Shown: positions 1 through 8,743, counted from the stretch's first letter. The stretch is DNA of 21,376 nt from Dehalococcoidia bacterium (GCA_009776515.1 WRNP01000016.1:1-21376), one strand, 5' to 3'. The notes: generated from the sequence alone by a model not told the origin. Numbers and translations: made by a program.

Positions 1-36
1 GATATCAGGAAAATATTAGGGGCTACCAAAAAATAG
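1..36 (+). CDS. C-terminal tail of an upstream gene (partial)
   Basis: Frame 1 reads DIRKILGATKK followed by TAG, and a hairpin terminator begins 40 bases later, which is a normal spacing for the end of a gene. Eleven residues are too few to name a family. Frame 3 is also open, to a TGA at 90-92, but it would read into the terminator stem, so frame 1 is preferred. The assignment is an inference from position and terminator spacing. Confidence 0.3.
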   Translation, partial: DIRKILGATKK

Positions 37-75
37 CTGTTTATCCCAACGACTATTATCAAAACGAGATACTCC

Positions 76-115
76 AAAACACGCCTGACTGACAGAACCC
101 TCAGGCGTGTTTTTG
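76..115 (+). terminator. Intrinsic terminator upstream of argF
   Basis: A 13-bp perfect stem pairs 76-88 (AAAACACGCCTGA) with 101-113 (TCAGGCGTGTTTT), closing a 12-base loop and ending in a T-run at 110-114. The A-run on the 5' side means it could also stop transcription from the other strand. It separates the upstream gene from argF. Confidence 0.85.
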
Positions 116-193
116 TTATTCGTAACTGCAAAAGTCAGGTTATACCATATCATAAAATAAGCGCCTCCAGCACGGAGGGGCATGCATTCCCTG

Positions 194-220
194 TTGACTC
201 CACCTTTTTCGTGTTATACT
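194..220 (+). promoter_or_regulatory. Putative sigma-A promoter of argF
   Basis: TTGACT (194-199) and TATACT (215-220) are separated by 15 bases, a short but tolerable spacing. The expected transcription start near 227 lies downstream of the ATG at 182 and upstream of the ATG at 248, which supports 248 as the true argF start. Confidence 0.5.
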
Positions 221-247
221 GATGCCAGTTCTATTCAGGACAGGGAG

Positions 248-1183
248 ATGAAGCACAAAGACCTGCTCTCTATCAGTGACCTTTCGAGTATTGATATCCA
301 CCTATTGCTGGCCGATGCCGTGGAGCTCCGCGCTGACGGTTGGGTGGATATCCTGACAGGGAAGACCCTGGCCCTCGTTTTTGAAAAGCCGTCGCTACGA
401 ACGCGCATGAGCTTTGAACTGGCTATGAGGCAGCTCGGTGGCACCTGTATCTATCTTTCGCCCGCCGAAGTAGGGCTAGGCAAGCGTGAGTCGGCCAAGG
501 ATATTGCCAGCGTGCTCTCTCGCTATGCCGATGTGCTTGCGGTACGCACTTTTGCCCAGGAAACGTTGCTAGAGCTTGCTCGCTATTCCGACGCGCCCGT
601 CATTAATGCCCTCTCCGACTTCGAGCACCCTTGCCAGGCACTGGCCGACCTCCTGACCATGTCTGACCACAAGGAAACCCTGAAGGATATCCGCCTAGCC
701 TACATCGGCGATGGCAACAACGTAGCCCGTAGTCTACTGCTCGCCGGGGCCCTAATGGGCATGGACATCCGCCTGGCTACACCCACAACCTACACCCTAG
801 ATGAGGAGACAATTGAGTTGGCCAGTGAGTATGCCGAAGACAGCGGCGGAGCCATCATGACCACCGCCGACCCCCACCTAGCGATAAGTGATGCCGACGT
901 AGTCTACACCGATACCTGGGTGAGCATGGGTCAGGAGGAGGAGTATCCTCAGCGCCTACAGGTTTTTTCCGGTTTCCGGATAACACCTGCGCTCATGGCC
1001 GAGGCTGCTCCAAACGCCATCTTTATGCACTGCTTGCCTGCCCACCGCGGTGAAGAAGTCGCACCTGAGGTCATCGACGGCCCAGCCTCAGTAGTGCTAG
1101 ACCAAGCGGAAAATCGCCTCTATGTACAAAAGGCGGTGCTAGCCCATATGCTAGGAGGCGCGGAGGTAGCCAGCCAACGATAA
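248..1183 (+). CDS. argF: Ornithine carbamoyltransferase
   Basis: Transfers the carbamoyl group of carbamoyl phosphate to ornithine to give citrulline in arginine biosynthesis (cytoplasmic, normally a trimer). From the ATG at 248 the protein has 311 residues, normal for the family. Visible motifs are the carbamoyl-phosphate loop SLRTR (residues 49-53), HPCQALADLLT, the ornithine-side DTWVSMGQEEE, and HCLPAHRGEE near the C-terminus; the last two separate it from aspartate carbamoyltransferase. The frame stays open upstream to an ATG at 182, but that start would add 22 non-conserved residues and lies before the apparent promoter. A purine-rich GGGAG directly precedes 248. It looks monocistronic, with a terminator before it and an inverted-repeat region after it. 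No other arg genes are in the window. Confidence 0.95.
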   Translation: MKHKDLLSISDLSSIDIHLLLADAVELRADGWVDILTGKTLALVFEKPSLRTRMSFELAMRQLGGTCIYLSPAEVGLGKRESAKDIASVLSRYADVLAVRTFAQETLLELARYSDAPVINALSDFEHPCQALADLLTMSDHKETLKDIRLAYIGDGNNVARSLLLAGALMGMDIRLATPTTYTLDEETIELASEYAEDSGGAIMTTADPHLAISDADVVYTDTWVSMGQEEEYPQRLQVFSGFRITPALMAEAAPNAIFMHCLPAHRGEEVAPEVIDGPASVVLDQAENRLYVQKAVLAHMLGGAEVASQR

Positions 1184-1184
1184 G

Positions 1185-1286
1185 TGCCGAACAACGGTTC
1201 AAGCACCCATAATCTACTGGAGCTGCCTTGACCCCTTGATAGTCAGGCAACAAACGAGGTGCAGCCAATACTGGTTCGGCATTTTA
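1185..1286 (+). repeat. Nested inverted repeats after argF
   Basis: Three inverted repeats nest inside each other: TGCCGAAC (1185-1192) with GTTCGGCA (1274-1281); GCACC (1203-1207) with GGTGC (1258-1262); and TGCCTTGAC (1224-1232) with GTCAGGCA (1242-1249, one bulged T). The outer right arm runs into TTTTAT. Together they could fold into one long interrupted hairpin starting just after the argF stop. It may act as the argF terminator or as a structured 3' UTR; the function is not shown. Confidence 0.4.
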
Positions 1287-1341
1287 TGTTGAGTTATGGC
1301 TCTTTGCAAAATTTATCCGCCCATCGCATTTTCTAACCATT

Positions 1342-2703
1342 ATGTCTAAGTTAAACCCAGCAGCATCATCGGTGCCTCAGGTCGTCCGTCGTAAGCCGAT
1401 CGTGGCCATCATCGGCCGCCAAAACGTGGGCAAGTCCACCCTGTTTAACCGGCTTACTGGACGACGCCTCGCCATTGTAGAGGATCTTCCAGGCACCACG
1501 CGTGATCGTCTCAAGGCCGAGGTGGAAAGTCTAGGTCGGGAATTCACGCTGACCGACACTGGGGGACTAGAGCTTACACCCGAAGCCACTCTTGCACAGG
1601 AGATAAACGGCCAGATAACCTTGGCCATCACAGAAGCAGATATCATCCTCTTCATAGTGGATGCCCAGAACGGGTTGCTGCCAATCGACACCGAGGTAGC
1701 CTCCATCCTCAGGCCAACCAAAAAACCCGTGTTACTCGTAGTCAACAAAGCCGATAACGAGAAGCTCGCGCAGAATGCAGCTGAGTTTTATCGTCTGGGG
1801 CTGGGCGACCCTATAACCGTGAGCGCTTATCACGGACGCGGCATCGGCGATCTGCTTGATGCCATTGTCGCCCTTTTGCCAGAGGTCACGCCCGACGCCC
1901 CCATGATTCAAGATACTCCACAGCTTGCCATCATAGGCAGACCCAACGTGGGCAAGTCTGCCCTGCTTAATGCCCTGCTAGGCGAGGAGAGAGTGGTTGT
2001 CAGTCCCCTGCCAGGTACCACGCGGGATGCCATAGACACGCCTCTTGACTTCGAAGGACGTCATGTTATACTTATCGACACTGCCGGTATCAAGAAGCGC
2101 GGGCGCGTGGGTATCGGCGTTGATCGTTATAGTGTCGAGCGCAGTCTCAGAGCCATAGCGCGGGCTGATGTTGCCCTGCTAGTATTGGATGCCACCGAGC
2201 CCGTTACCGAACAGGATCTCCATATCGCTGGCTACATCCAGCAAGCGTACAGAGGGGCAATAATCGTAATCAACAAACAGGACCTGGTGGCAGATTTGCA
2301 AAAAGAAGAGCTCACCCAGTTCGTGCACAACCGGTTTAAATTCTTTAGCCATTCCCCAGTTGTGTATACCTCAGCTGCGACTGGACAAGGCGTGGCAGAG
2401 ATTATCCCATCTGCGCTCAAAGTCTTCGCCGAGCGTACCAAGCGCGTGCCAACCGCCAAGCTCAACAGCGTTATCAATCAGACCACAGCCCGTCATATGC
2501 CACCCATGAAGAAAGGCCGTGTCCTTAAGTTTATGTATGTCACACAGGCAGAGATAAGCCCGCCGACATTTGTTTTTTTTGTTAATGACGCCACGTTGGT
2601 GCATTTTTCCTACCAGCGCTTCCTGGAAAACTCCCTCAGGCAGCACTTCGGTTTCCAAGGAACACCTATCCGGTTTGTTTTCAAGAGTCGGGGTGAAAAA
2701 TAG
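1342..2703 (+). CDS. der: Ribosome-assembly GTPase Der (EngA)
   Basis: Essential double-GTPase that binds and matures the 50S ribosomal subunit. The 453 residues contain two Ras-like G domains and a C-terminal KH-like domain. G domain 1 has GRQNVGKS (residues 25-32), the switch DLPGTTRD, DTGG and NKAD. G domain 2 has GRPNVGKS, SPLPGTTRD, DTAGIKKRGRV and NKQD. The Q in the first P-loop replaces the usual P. About 18 residues precede the first strand, a short extension. No clear Shine-Dalgarno sequence precedes the ATG. The stop codon directly abuts the plsY start, so der and plsY are almost certainly co-transcribed, and gpsA follows within 15 bases. Confidence 0.96.
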   Translation: MSKLNPAASSVPQVVRRKPIVAIIGRQNVGKSTLFNRLTGRRLAIVEDLPGTTRDRLKAEVESLGREFTLTDTGGLELTPEATLAQEINGQITLAITEADIILFIVDAQNGLLPIDTEVASILRPTKKPVLLVVNKADNEKLAQNAAEFYRLGLGDPITVSAYHGRGIGDLLDAIVALLPEVTPDAPMIQDTPQLAIIGRPNVGKSALLNALLGEERVVVSPLPGTTRDAIDTPLDFEGRHVILIDTAGIKKRGRVGIGVDRYSVERSLRAIARADVALLVLDATEPVTEQDLHIAGYIQQAYRGAIIVINKQDLVADLQKEELTQFVHNRFKFFSHSPVVYTSAATGQGVAEIIPSALKVFAERTKRVPTAKLNSVINQTTARHMPPMKKGRVLKFMYVTQAEISPPTFVFFVNDATLVHFSYQRFLENSLRQHFGFQGTPIRFVFKSRGEK

Positions 2704-3372
2704 ATGCTTCTCAGGCTTCTCTTGATAACCTCTATCGGCTATCTATTAGGCTCCATCCCCTTTGGGCTTATTCTCGGCCGTATTAAGGCCAATATGGATA
2801 TCCGCAACTATGGTAGCGGGCGCACCGGTAGCACTAATGTATTGCGTACCATGGGTCGCAGGGCCTTCGTCACCGTAGCCATCTTGGACGTGCTTAAAGG
2901 TACTGCCGCCGTGTTATTGGGAAGACTCATTTTTGGGGGGGGCTATCTCGCTGTCGGTCTTTACCACCTGGAGCAGCCAGGGGCCGTCTCCATCGCTGCC
3001 ATAGCCGCCGTGGCGGGGCACATCTGGCCTGTCTTCTCCCGCTTCAAAGGAGGGCGCGGAGTGGGCACTTTTATCGGCACTATGTTCGCCATCTGCCCTG
3101 CAGCTGCCTTATTTGGCGGCGAGATCCTCATCATTGTTGCCGGTTTGTCTGGATTCGCTTCCCTCGGTAGTCTGTCCGGCATTGCAGGCATCTGTGCCCT
3201 ACTCATCCCTCTCACCTTTCTGTATGGTTCGCCGCTAGAATACCTACTGTATGCCATGGCGGCGGCTGTCCTTATCACCATCGTCCACCATGACAATATC
3301 ATCCGCCTTTTCAATGGTCGAGAGCGCAAGTTAAACCAAAAAGCGGAAGCTCACTCTGGCAGTCCAGCTTAG
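2704..3372 (+). CDS. plsY: Acyl-phosphate:glycerol-3-phosphate acyltransferase PlsY
   Basis: Integral membrane enzyme that transfers an acyl group from acyl phosphate to sn-glycerol-3-phosphate, the first acylation of phospholipid synthesis. The 222-residue protein is mostly hydrophobic, with an N-terminal LLGSIPFGLILGR segment and about five membrane spans. Its three conserved loops are visible: GSGRTGSTNVLRTMG, FKGGRGVGT, and HHDNIIRLFNGRERK near the C-terminus. Loop 1 carries R where GSGNxG is more usual. It starts on the base after the der stop codon, suggesting translational coupling. The neighbour gpsA makes its substrate. The last ~15 residues are hydrophilic and probably cytoplasmic. 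Confidence 0.95.
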   Translation: MLLRLLLITSIGYLLGSIPFGLILGRIKANMDIRNYGSGRTGSTNVLRTMGRRAFVTVAILDVLKGTAAVLLGRLIFGGGYLAVGLYHLEQPGAVSIAAIAAVAGHIWPVFSRFKGGRGVGTFIGTMFAICPAAALFGGEILIIVAGLSGFASLGSLSGIAGICALLIPLTFLYGSPLEYLLYAMAAAVLITIVHHDNIIRLFNGRERKLNQKAEAHSGSPA

Positions 3373-3387
3373 CAATAGGTTAAACGC

Positions 3388-4437
3388 ATGGCCAAAATAG
3401 GCGTTATCGGCACTACCTCTTGGGGTATAACTTTGGCCGTGCTTCTCGCTCGCAATAAATACGCCGTCAAGCTCTGGGCACGTAGCGAGGGTGAAGCCCA
3501 AAGGTTGCGTACCAAGGGATCGTCCTCGCCCGCTTTGGAAGGAATTGTATTCCCAACAAACCTAGAGGTCACCAGTTCGCTTAAAGACGCCACCCTGCTT
3601 TCGTCCGCCGTTATCCTAGCAGTGCCCTCACAAACCATGCGCCAGAACATGCGGCTCCTTAAAGACCACCTTAAATCCTTCCGCCTCATCATAAGTGCCT
3701 CCAAGGGGCTGGAAATGGGATCAAATAAACGCATGTCCCAAGTAATCGCAGATGAGATAGGGGAGAGTTACCGCAAGAACATCTGCGTCCTCTCTGGACC
3801 CAACCTAGCGCGGGAGATCGCCTGCGGACTGCCCGCCGCTGCCGTGGTGACCGCCACCAACGAAGAGGTCGCCCGCAAAGCTCAAAAGCTCCTGACAGCC
3901 CCCAATTTCACTGTCTATACCAACCATGACTTAGTCGGTGTAGAGTTGGGCGGCACCCTAAAGAACATCATTGCTCTTGGGGCAGGCATGATCGACGGGT
4001 TGGGCTACGGCGATAATGCCAAGGCTGCCTTTATCACCCGCGGGCTCACCGAAATGACAGCTTTCAGTCTCGCCCTGGGAGCCAACCCCTTGACCCTATC
4101 GGGGCTGGCTGGGCTGGGTGACCTCATCGCCACCTGCGCTTCCCCCCTGTCACGTAACCACTACGTTGGGGCTGAGCTAGCACGAGGTAAAAAGCTCAGC
4201 GATATCACTCATGGCATGGATGGAGTAGCAGAAGGCATCACCACTACCTCTGCCGTTTGGGATCAGGCCTGCAAGCTCAGACTGGAGATGCCCATAACCC
4301 AGCACATATACCAAGTGCTTTATAACGGGGCGAGAGTTGGAGATGCCATAGCCGAAGTCCTCGGGGCTTCATATAAGCACGAGCTGGCAGGCAAGCAATG
4401 GAGGCTATTTTCCTTCTTGGGGAAGAAGGGGCGGTAA
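3388..4437 (+). CDS. gpsA: NAD(P)+-dependent glycerol-3-phosphate dehydrogenase
   Basis: Reduces dihydroxyacetone phosphate to sn-glycerol-3-phosphate for the phospholipid backbone, supplying PlsY encoded just upstream. It has 349 residues, normal for the family. The N-terminal Rossmann fold has GTTSWG (residues 8-13) where most GpsA proteins have GxGSWG, so the second glycine is T. The rest is typical: LSGPNLAREIACGLP, the catalytic-lysine segment GGTLKNIIALGAGM (K192), GYGDNAKAAFITRGL, and LAGLGDLIATC. As recalled, the T-for-G change occurs in Dehalococcoidia and is probably lineage-specific rather than damaging. It is the last gene of the der-plsY-gpsA operon, 15 bases after plsY. Confidence 0.95.
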   Translation: MAKIGVIGTTSWGITLAVLLARNKYAVKLWARSEGEAQRLRTKGSSSPALEGIVFPTNLEVTSSLKDATLLSSAVILAVPSQTMRQNMRLLKDHLKSFRLIISASKGLEMGSNKRMSQVIADEIGESYRKNICVLSGPNLAREIACGLPAAAVVTATNEEVARKAQKLLTAPNFTVYTNHDLVGVELGGTLKNIIALGAGMIDGLGYGDNAKAAFITRGLTEMTAFSLALGANPLTLSGLAGLGDLIATCASPLSRNHYVGAELARGKKLSDITHGMDGVAEGITTTSAVWDQACKLRLEMPITQHIYQVLYNGARVGDAIAEVLGASYKHELAGKQWRLFSFLGKKGR

Positions 4438-4461
4438 ATGAGTGCGGGCTGCCGCCTCAAC

Positions 4462-4490
4462 CCCGAGCACCGTGCTTAGGCCTCGGGCTT
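4462..4490 (+). terminator. Weak hairpin after gpsA, possible terminator
   Basis: CCCGAG (4462-4467) pairs with CTCGGG (4482-4487) over a 14-base loop, followed by CTTTAGT. The stem is only 6 bp and the T-run is poor, so termination here is a guess from position after the operon. Confidence 0.3.
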
Positions 4491-4636
4491 TAGTACTCTG
4501 CTTAAAGGCGTTTTTGGCTTTCTTGGCAATTCACTTATCTGCCCGGCACCATGTCGCCCTATCGTGGCTACACCCTCCATACCGATACAAACCTTAGCTT
4601 CAAATGTCTGCTCGCAACGTTCAGTCATGCGGCCGG

Positions 4637-4698
4637 GAGACAAAGCTTTACAGAGTGCGATATAATCAGGTAGCCTTTTAATATTGTAGCCGGAGAGG
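4637..4698 (+). promoter_or_regulatory. ftsK promoter and ribosome binding site
   Basis: A perfect TATAAT lies at 4661-4666, with GAGACA (4637-4642, four of six consensus bases) 18 bases upstream. GGAGAGG (4692-4698) is a good Shine-Dalgarno four bases before the ATG at 4703. The 265-base gap between gpsA and ftsK also fits an independent transcript. Confidence 0.6.
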
Positions 4699-4702
4699 AA
4701 CC

Positions 4703-7243
4703 ATGGGTAAAAAGGCAGACGCAAAAAAAAGCAACAGCCAGAACAAAGTCAATATGGGCTCAAAAAGGGTCAGCGCCGCTCGCGGCGGCTCCAATCCTTT
4801 AAAGCGCATTATTTTCTCTAAATGGACCCTTTTCCTCCTGCTTGTTGTCGCCATACTCGCCATCATCCTCTGGCAATGGCCTAATATTGTCCATACTGCA
4901 AACAACCTAGCCAAAGGGGTTTATGGATTGTTGGGCTGGGGGTTTATCCTCATCCTCCTGGCAGTCATTATCTTCCTCGCCATTGCTTTCCGGGGGCACT
5001 TGGCCACTTTCGCCCGGCGCTATAAACTCCATCTATGGCACGTCTTTGTGGGTGCTACCGCTTTGTTCTTTGCCGCCTGGGGCGTTCTAGCTCTCTTCTC
5101 ACTAGGCGGCGAAGTCGGCCTCGCCATTACCTCTGACGTCCTGGCGGTGGGCCTCATGCGGGTCATCGGCCTTATCCTGCTGGGCATCGTCTTTATTGCA
5201 CCCGGCGCAAGCTTTCGAGCCATCCGAGCCATATGCAGATTCTTTGCCCGGCTATTCCGGCCATCACCATCCAAACCAAGCTCTACAGGCACCCAGGTTT
5301 CACCTTATATGCCAAAGCGCGTCCCAGTGGTAACCCAACCTGCCACCACAATGTCAGCAACCCCCAAGCCTCATGCTGGAGGCGTAATCACCGGGGCACC
5401 TCCCGCCGAAAAGAAGTCTTGGTTCCCACCGTTCGGCAAAAGCACCCAATTCAGCGAGGATGCCGTAGCAACGCCGCCTAGAGACACGCCGGCATACCAT
5501 GAGGTATTCCCAGTTAGCGCCCCGGCACCAAAAGAGCCGGCTCGCACCGAGATGCCCAAAAGCGAGAGTTCCCCTATAACGCCACCCAAGCCTGTGTCAG
5601 CATATCCGGTCTATAAAGAGGCTTTCAAGATTAGCAACCCAACGAAAGAGCCAGTACGCACCGAGATGCCCATTATTGAGAACCCCACCCCACGTGCGGT
5701 GGACAAGCAGGTAGCCCAAGATATCTGGAGGAAATACGGCGAAGCAGGTTCGCCCTCTGTCGTGGACGGCTGGAAGATGCCCCCCTTGGATATCCTGGAC
5801 AAAGCCAAAGAGATGGAATATAGCGAAGCTGACAACGCCCAGCGCGCCCAGATCATCGAGGAGGCCTTGGCTAGCTACGGCGTCTCTGGCAAGGTAATAC
5901 AGATAAATATCGGTCCCACCGTAACACAGTTCGGCATTGAACCGGGCTGGGACATCAAGACCAAACGCGTAGCCGAAAAAGACAACGACGGCAATACCGT
6001 CTTCCGTGAGGAAGAAGTGGCACGCACTCGTGTCAAAGTGGAGCGCATCACCTCGCTTACCAACGACCTGGCACTAGCCCTCGCCGCACCCACCATCCGC
6101 ATCGAAGCTCCGGTGCCAGGCAAATCAATCGTGGGAGTGGAGGTGCCCAACCGAGTTTATTCCACCGTCAGCCTCAGGAGCGTGATTGAGACCAACGCCT
6201 TCCAGAAGATACTATCCAAGTCCAGGCTTGCCATGGCGCTCGGCAAAGGAGCGGGCGGCGAGGCCGTCTCAGATGACCTGGCCAAGATGCCTCATCTACT
6301 TATCGCTGGAGCCACCGGCTCGGGCAAGACAGTGTGCCTTAACGCCGTTATCTGCTGCCTCCTCATGAACAACAGCCCTTTCGATACCAAATTCGTGCTC
6401 ATTGATCCTAAACGGGTGGAACTGACGCCATTCAACTCTTTGCCCCACTTGGCCGCGCCCGTCATCGTGGACACCGACAAAGCCCTCGCCGCCATGCGCT
6501 GGCTGAATGCCGAGATGGACAACCGCTACAAGAAGCTTGCCAGCGCTGGGGCGCGCAACATTGAGGGTTTCAACCGCGACAAGGCCGGCGCAGAGAAGAT
6601 GCCCAACATCGTGCTGGTCATAGACGAGTTGGCCGACCTCATGATGGCCGGCTTTGATGAGGTAGAGCATATCCTATGCCGTCTGGCACAGCTCGCCCGC
6701 GCCGTGGGCATTCACCTGGTGGTAGCCACTCAGCGCCCCTCCGTAGATGTGATCACCGGCCTTATCAAAGCCAACTTTCCCACCCGCATCAGCTTCGCCG
6801 TAACCTCACAGGTAGATTCGCGCACCGTGCTAGACATGGTGGGGGCGGAAAAGCTTCTGGGGCACGGCGATATGCTCTTTGCCCCCACCGACGCCGCCAA
6901 ACCCAAGCGCCTCCAGGGTTGCTATGTGTCCGACCCGGAAGTGGAGCGATTGGTCTATTTCTGGAATAGCCAGAAGAAAGAGGATACCCCCCTAATCAAG
7001 ATGGAGGACATTATAGCCATGGGTGCCGCCAAGAAAGATGTCTCGGGGGAGGACCCTTTAATGGAGACGGTGCGCAAACTCGCCAATGACCACAACCAGC
7101 AGATCTCAGCCTCTTTCCTTCAACGTAAGCTCAACATCGGCTATCCGCGCGCCGCGCGCCTCTTTGACAAATTCAAAGAGGAGATGGGACCTAACGGAGA
7201 CGGCGGAGCCGAAGTCCCGGCCGACGAAGACGATGAGTCCTAG
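4703..7243 (+). CDS. ftsK: DNA translocase FtsK/SpoIIIE
   Basis: Membrane-anchored motor that pumps double-stranded DNA at the septum during chromosome segregation. The 846 residues comprise a basic N-terminus, four predicted membrane helices (about 41-58, 74-97, 112-133, 147-168), a Pro-rich linker (about 185-335), the alpha/beta motor, and a winged-helix gamma domain (about 783-830). Walker A is GATGSGKT (536-543) and Walker B is IVLVIDE (D641, E642). The gamma segment reads SASFLQRKLNIGYPRAARLF, the type that recognises polar KOPS/SRS sites. The linker carries a direct repeat (265-285 and 304-323). The very acidic C-terminal tail (PADEDDES) is unremarkable. It stands alone with its own promoter; the next promoter lies before yebC. 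Confidence 0.96.
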   Translation: MGKKADAKKSNSQNKVNMGSKRVSAARGGSNPLKRIIFSKWTLFLLLVVAILAIILWQWPNIVHTANNLAKGVYGLLGWGFILILLAVIIFLAIAFRGHLATFARRYKLHLWHVFVGATALFFAAWGVLALFSLGGEVGLAITSDVLAVGLMRVIGLILLGIVFIAPGASFRAIRAICRFFARLFRPSPSKPSSTGTQVSPYMPKRVPVVTQPATTMSATPKPHAGGVITGAPPAEKKSWFPPFGKSTQFSEDAVATPPRDTPAYHEVFPVSAPAPKEPARTEMPKSESSPITPPKPVSAYPVYKEAFKISNPTKEPVRTEMPIIENPTPRAVDKQVAQDIWRKYGEAGSPSVVDGWKMPPLDILDKAKEMEYSEADNAQRAQIIEEALASYGVSGKVIQINIGPTVTQFGIEPGWDIKTKRVAEKDNDGNTVFREEEVARTRVKVERITSLTNDLALALAAPTIRIEAPVPGKSIVGVEVPNRVYSTVSLRSVIETNAFQKILSKSRLAMALGKGAGGEAVSDDLAKMPHLLIAGATGSGKTVCLNAVICCLLMNNSPFDTKFVLIDPKRVELTPFNSLPHLAAPVIVDTDKALAAMRWLNAEMDNRYKKLASAGARNIEGFNRDKAGAEKMPNIVLVIDELADLMMAGFDEVEHILCRLAQLARAVGIHLVVATQRPSVDVITGLIKANFPTRISFAVTSQVDSRTVLDMVGAEKLLGHGDMLFAPTDAAKPKRLQGCYVSDPEVERLVYFWNSQKKEDTPLIKMEDIIAMGAAKKDVSGEDPLMETVRKLANDHNQQISASFLQRKLNIGYPRAARLFDKFKEEMGPNGDGGAEVPADEDDES
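5495..5671 (+). repeat. Tandem-like repeat in the FtsK linker
   Basis: The FtsK linker contains two related units: residues 265-285 (5495-5557) with core KEPARTEMP and residues 304-323 (5612-5671) with core KEPVRTEMP. Each begins Y(H/K)E(V/A)F, and a Pro-rich spacer separates them. Both protein and DNA are similar, so this is probably an internal duplication in a fast-evolving linker. Confidence 0.7.
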
Positions 7244-7400
7244 AAGCAACCCACGGCGTAGCGGCACCCGCCAGTAATCTTTGAGGAGCGGCGGTGAGTT
7301 TGCACCGGCTTGATATAGTGCTCGCAGTAGCAACTACCTGCCATTATGCAAGCTTGTTAGCGCTTAAAATAAAACTCGTTTCTCTATTCACTTCGCAGCT

Positions 7401-7473
7401 GCAACATGCTAATATTTTTGTGCTATACTCCCTTGTTTAAAAATTCCCTGCGCCGCCCAGCGGCGGGAAGGAG
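7401..7473 (+). promoter_or_regulatory. yebC promoter, leader hairpin and ribosome binding site
   Basis: An extended -10, TGCTATACT (TATACT at 7424-7429), has a weak -35, GCAACA (7401-7406), 17 bases upstream. The leader then has a tight hairpin CGCCGC-CCA-GCGGCG around 7451-7465, immediately followed by the Shine-Dalgarno GGGAAGGAG (7465-7473), eight bases before the ATG. A hairpin beside the ribosome binding site could influence translation; that is inference. Confidence 0.55.
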
Positions 7474-7481
7474 CCTCCTAT

Positions 7482-8240
7482 ATGTCCGGACACTCTAAGT
7501 GGCACTCAATTAAACATCAGAAAGGTGTGGCTGACGCAAAGCGCGGCCAGCTGTTTACCAAACTCTCACGCGAGATCATCATTGCCGCACGGGCGGGCGG
7601 CGCCAATCCTGAGGGCAATGCCCGCCTGCGACTGGCCATCCAAAAAGCCAAGGATGCCCGCATGCCGGGCGAAAACATCCAGCGTGCCATCCAAAAAGGC
7701 GAGGGTGCTCTGGAAGGCTCCCAACTGACCGAGGCTACTTTTGAGGGATATGGAGCAGGCGGGGCGGCCATCATGGTGGATATTGTCTCCGACAACCGTA
7801 ACCGCGCCGTGCAAGAGCTACGTAGCGCGTTCACCAGAGGCGGCGGCAACTTGGGAGAGAACGGTAGCGTGGCCTGGATGTTCGAGACACGCGGTATTAT
7901 CAGCATCCCTGCCTCTGGCAGGGAGATTGATGAACTTACTTTGCAGGCCATCGATGCCGGCGCCGAAGATGTTGCCCCTCAGGGCGACTACATTGAGGTA
8001 TATACTGCACCAGGCGAGCTGGAGAAAGTGCGCAAGGAGATTGAGGGTCAAGGGGTGGAGATTGATTCGGCAGAGGTGCGGCGGGTCGCCAAGACTACCT
8101 GCACCCTCGACGAGCACACCGCTTTCCAGGTGCTCCGGCTGTTGGACAAGCTAGAGGAGATGGATGACGTACAGAACGTAGATTCCAATGTAGACTTCTC
8201 CGACGAGGTCATGGGAAAATACGAAGCGCAGACGAAGTAA
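7482..8240 (+). CDS. yebC: YebC/PmpR family protein
   Basis: Member of the YebC/TACO1 family, described both as a DNA-binding regulator and as a ribosome-associated factor that helps translate difficult stretches. The 252 residues match the family length. The N-terminus has the hallmark SGHSKWHSIKHQKGVADAKR, followed by FTKLSREI, ARMPGENIQRAIQKG, YEGYG-like EGYGAGG, DNRNRAV, and GNLGENGSVAWMF. A strong Shine-Dalgarno fixes the start. It leads a probable yebC-ruvC-ruvA operon: ruvC starts 11 bases after its stop. This pairing with ruvC is common in bacteria and does not by itself show a role in recombination. Confidence 0.95.
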   Translation: MSGHSKWHSIKHQKGVADAKRGQLFTKLSREIIIAARAGGANPEGNARLRLAIQKAKDARMPGENIQRAIQKGEGALEGSQLTEATFEGYGAGGAAIMVDIVSDNRNRAVQELRSAFTRGGGNLGENGSVAWMFETRGIISIPASGREIDELTLQAIDAGAEDVAPQGDYIEVYTAPGELEKVRKEIEGQGVEIDSAEVRRVAKTTCTLDEHTAFQVLRLLDKLEEMDDVQNVDSNVDFSDEVMGKYEAQTK

Positions 8241-8251
8241 AACCCATTATC

Positions 8252-8743
8252 ATGATTATCTTAGGAGTCGACCCCGGCACCATCCAACTCGGCTACGGCG
8301 TAGTGTCCAACCAAGAGGACACCCTGACAGCTTTGACATATGGGGTCGTCAAATGTCGGGGAGAGTTACCCAAGCGCCTTTGCCACCTGTACGACGAGTT
8401 GAGCAAGGTCATCGCGCAATATCGGCCCGATGCCTTGGCCATTGAGACTCCTTTTGTAAGCGAGAATGCCCGTTCAGCGCTCGCTATCGGCAAGGCACAG
8501 GCAGTGGCCATCTTAGCTGCCGCCCAGTGTGCCATCCCCGTATCTGAGTATCCGCCTGCAGTCGTAAAGCGCCACGTGGCCGACTACGGTGCTTCCTCCA
8601 AAGAACAGGTGCAGACCATGGTCAGACTCCTGTTGGAAATGACCGAGCCACCCCAGCCGTTTGACGCCGCAGATGCCTTGGCCATTGCCATCTGCCATGC
8701 CCGCGAACTCAAACTAAAGGAAATCAAGGCGGGGGCGCAGTAA
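8252..8743 (+). CDS. ruvC: Holliday junction endonuclease RuvC
   Basis: Dimeric nuclease that resolves four-way junctions bound by RuvAB. The 163-residue RNase H-like fold carries all four acidic catalytic residues: D7 in GVDPGT, E65 in ALAIETPFV, and D138 and D141 in PFDAADALAIAICH. LGYGVV after the first motif and the NARSALAIGKAQAV helix are typical. It lies 11 bases after yebC and 22 bases before ruvA, so the three are co-transcribed. There is no clear Shine-Dalgarno, so translation may be coupled to yebC. The short basic tail (ELKLKEIKAGAQ) is ordinary. Confidence 0.95.
   Translation: MIILGVDPGTIQLGYGVVSNQEDTLTALTYGVVKCRGELPKRLCHLYDELSKVIAQYRPDALAIETPFVSENARSALAIGKAQAVAILAAAQCAIPVSEYPPAVVKRHVADYGASSKEQVQTMVRLLLEMTEPPQPFDAADALAIAICHARELKLKEIKAGAQ

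Noticed and set aside
182..247. Upstream ATG extending argF by 22 residues
   Set aside because: The added residues do not fit the family N-terminus and the apparent promoter lies inside this stretch.
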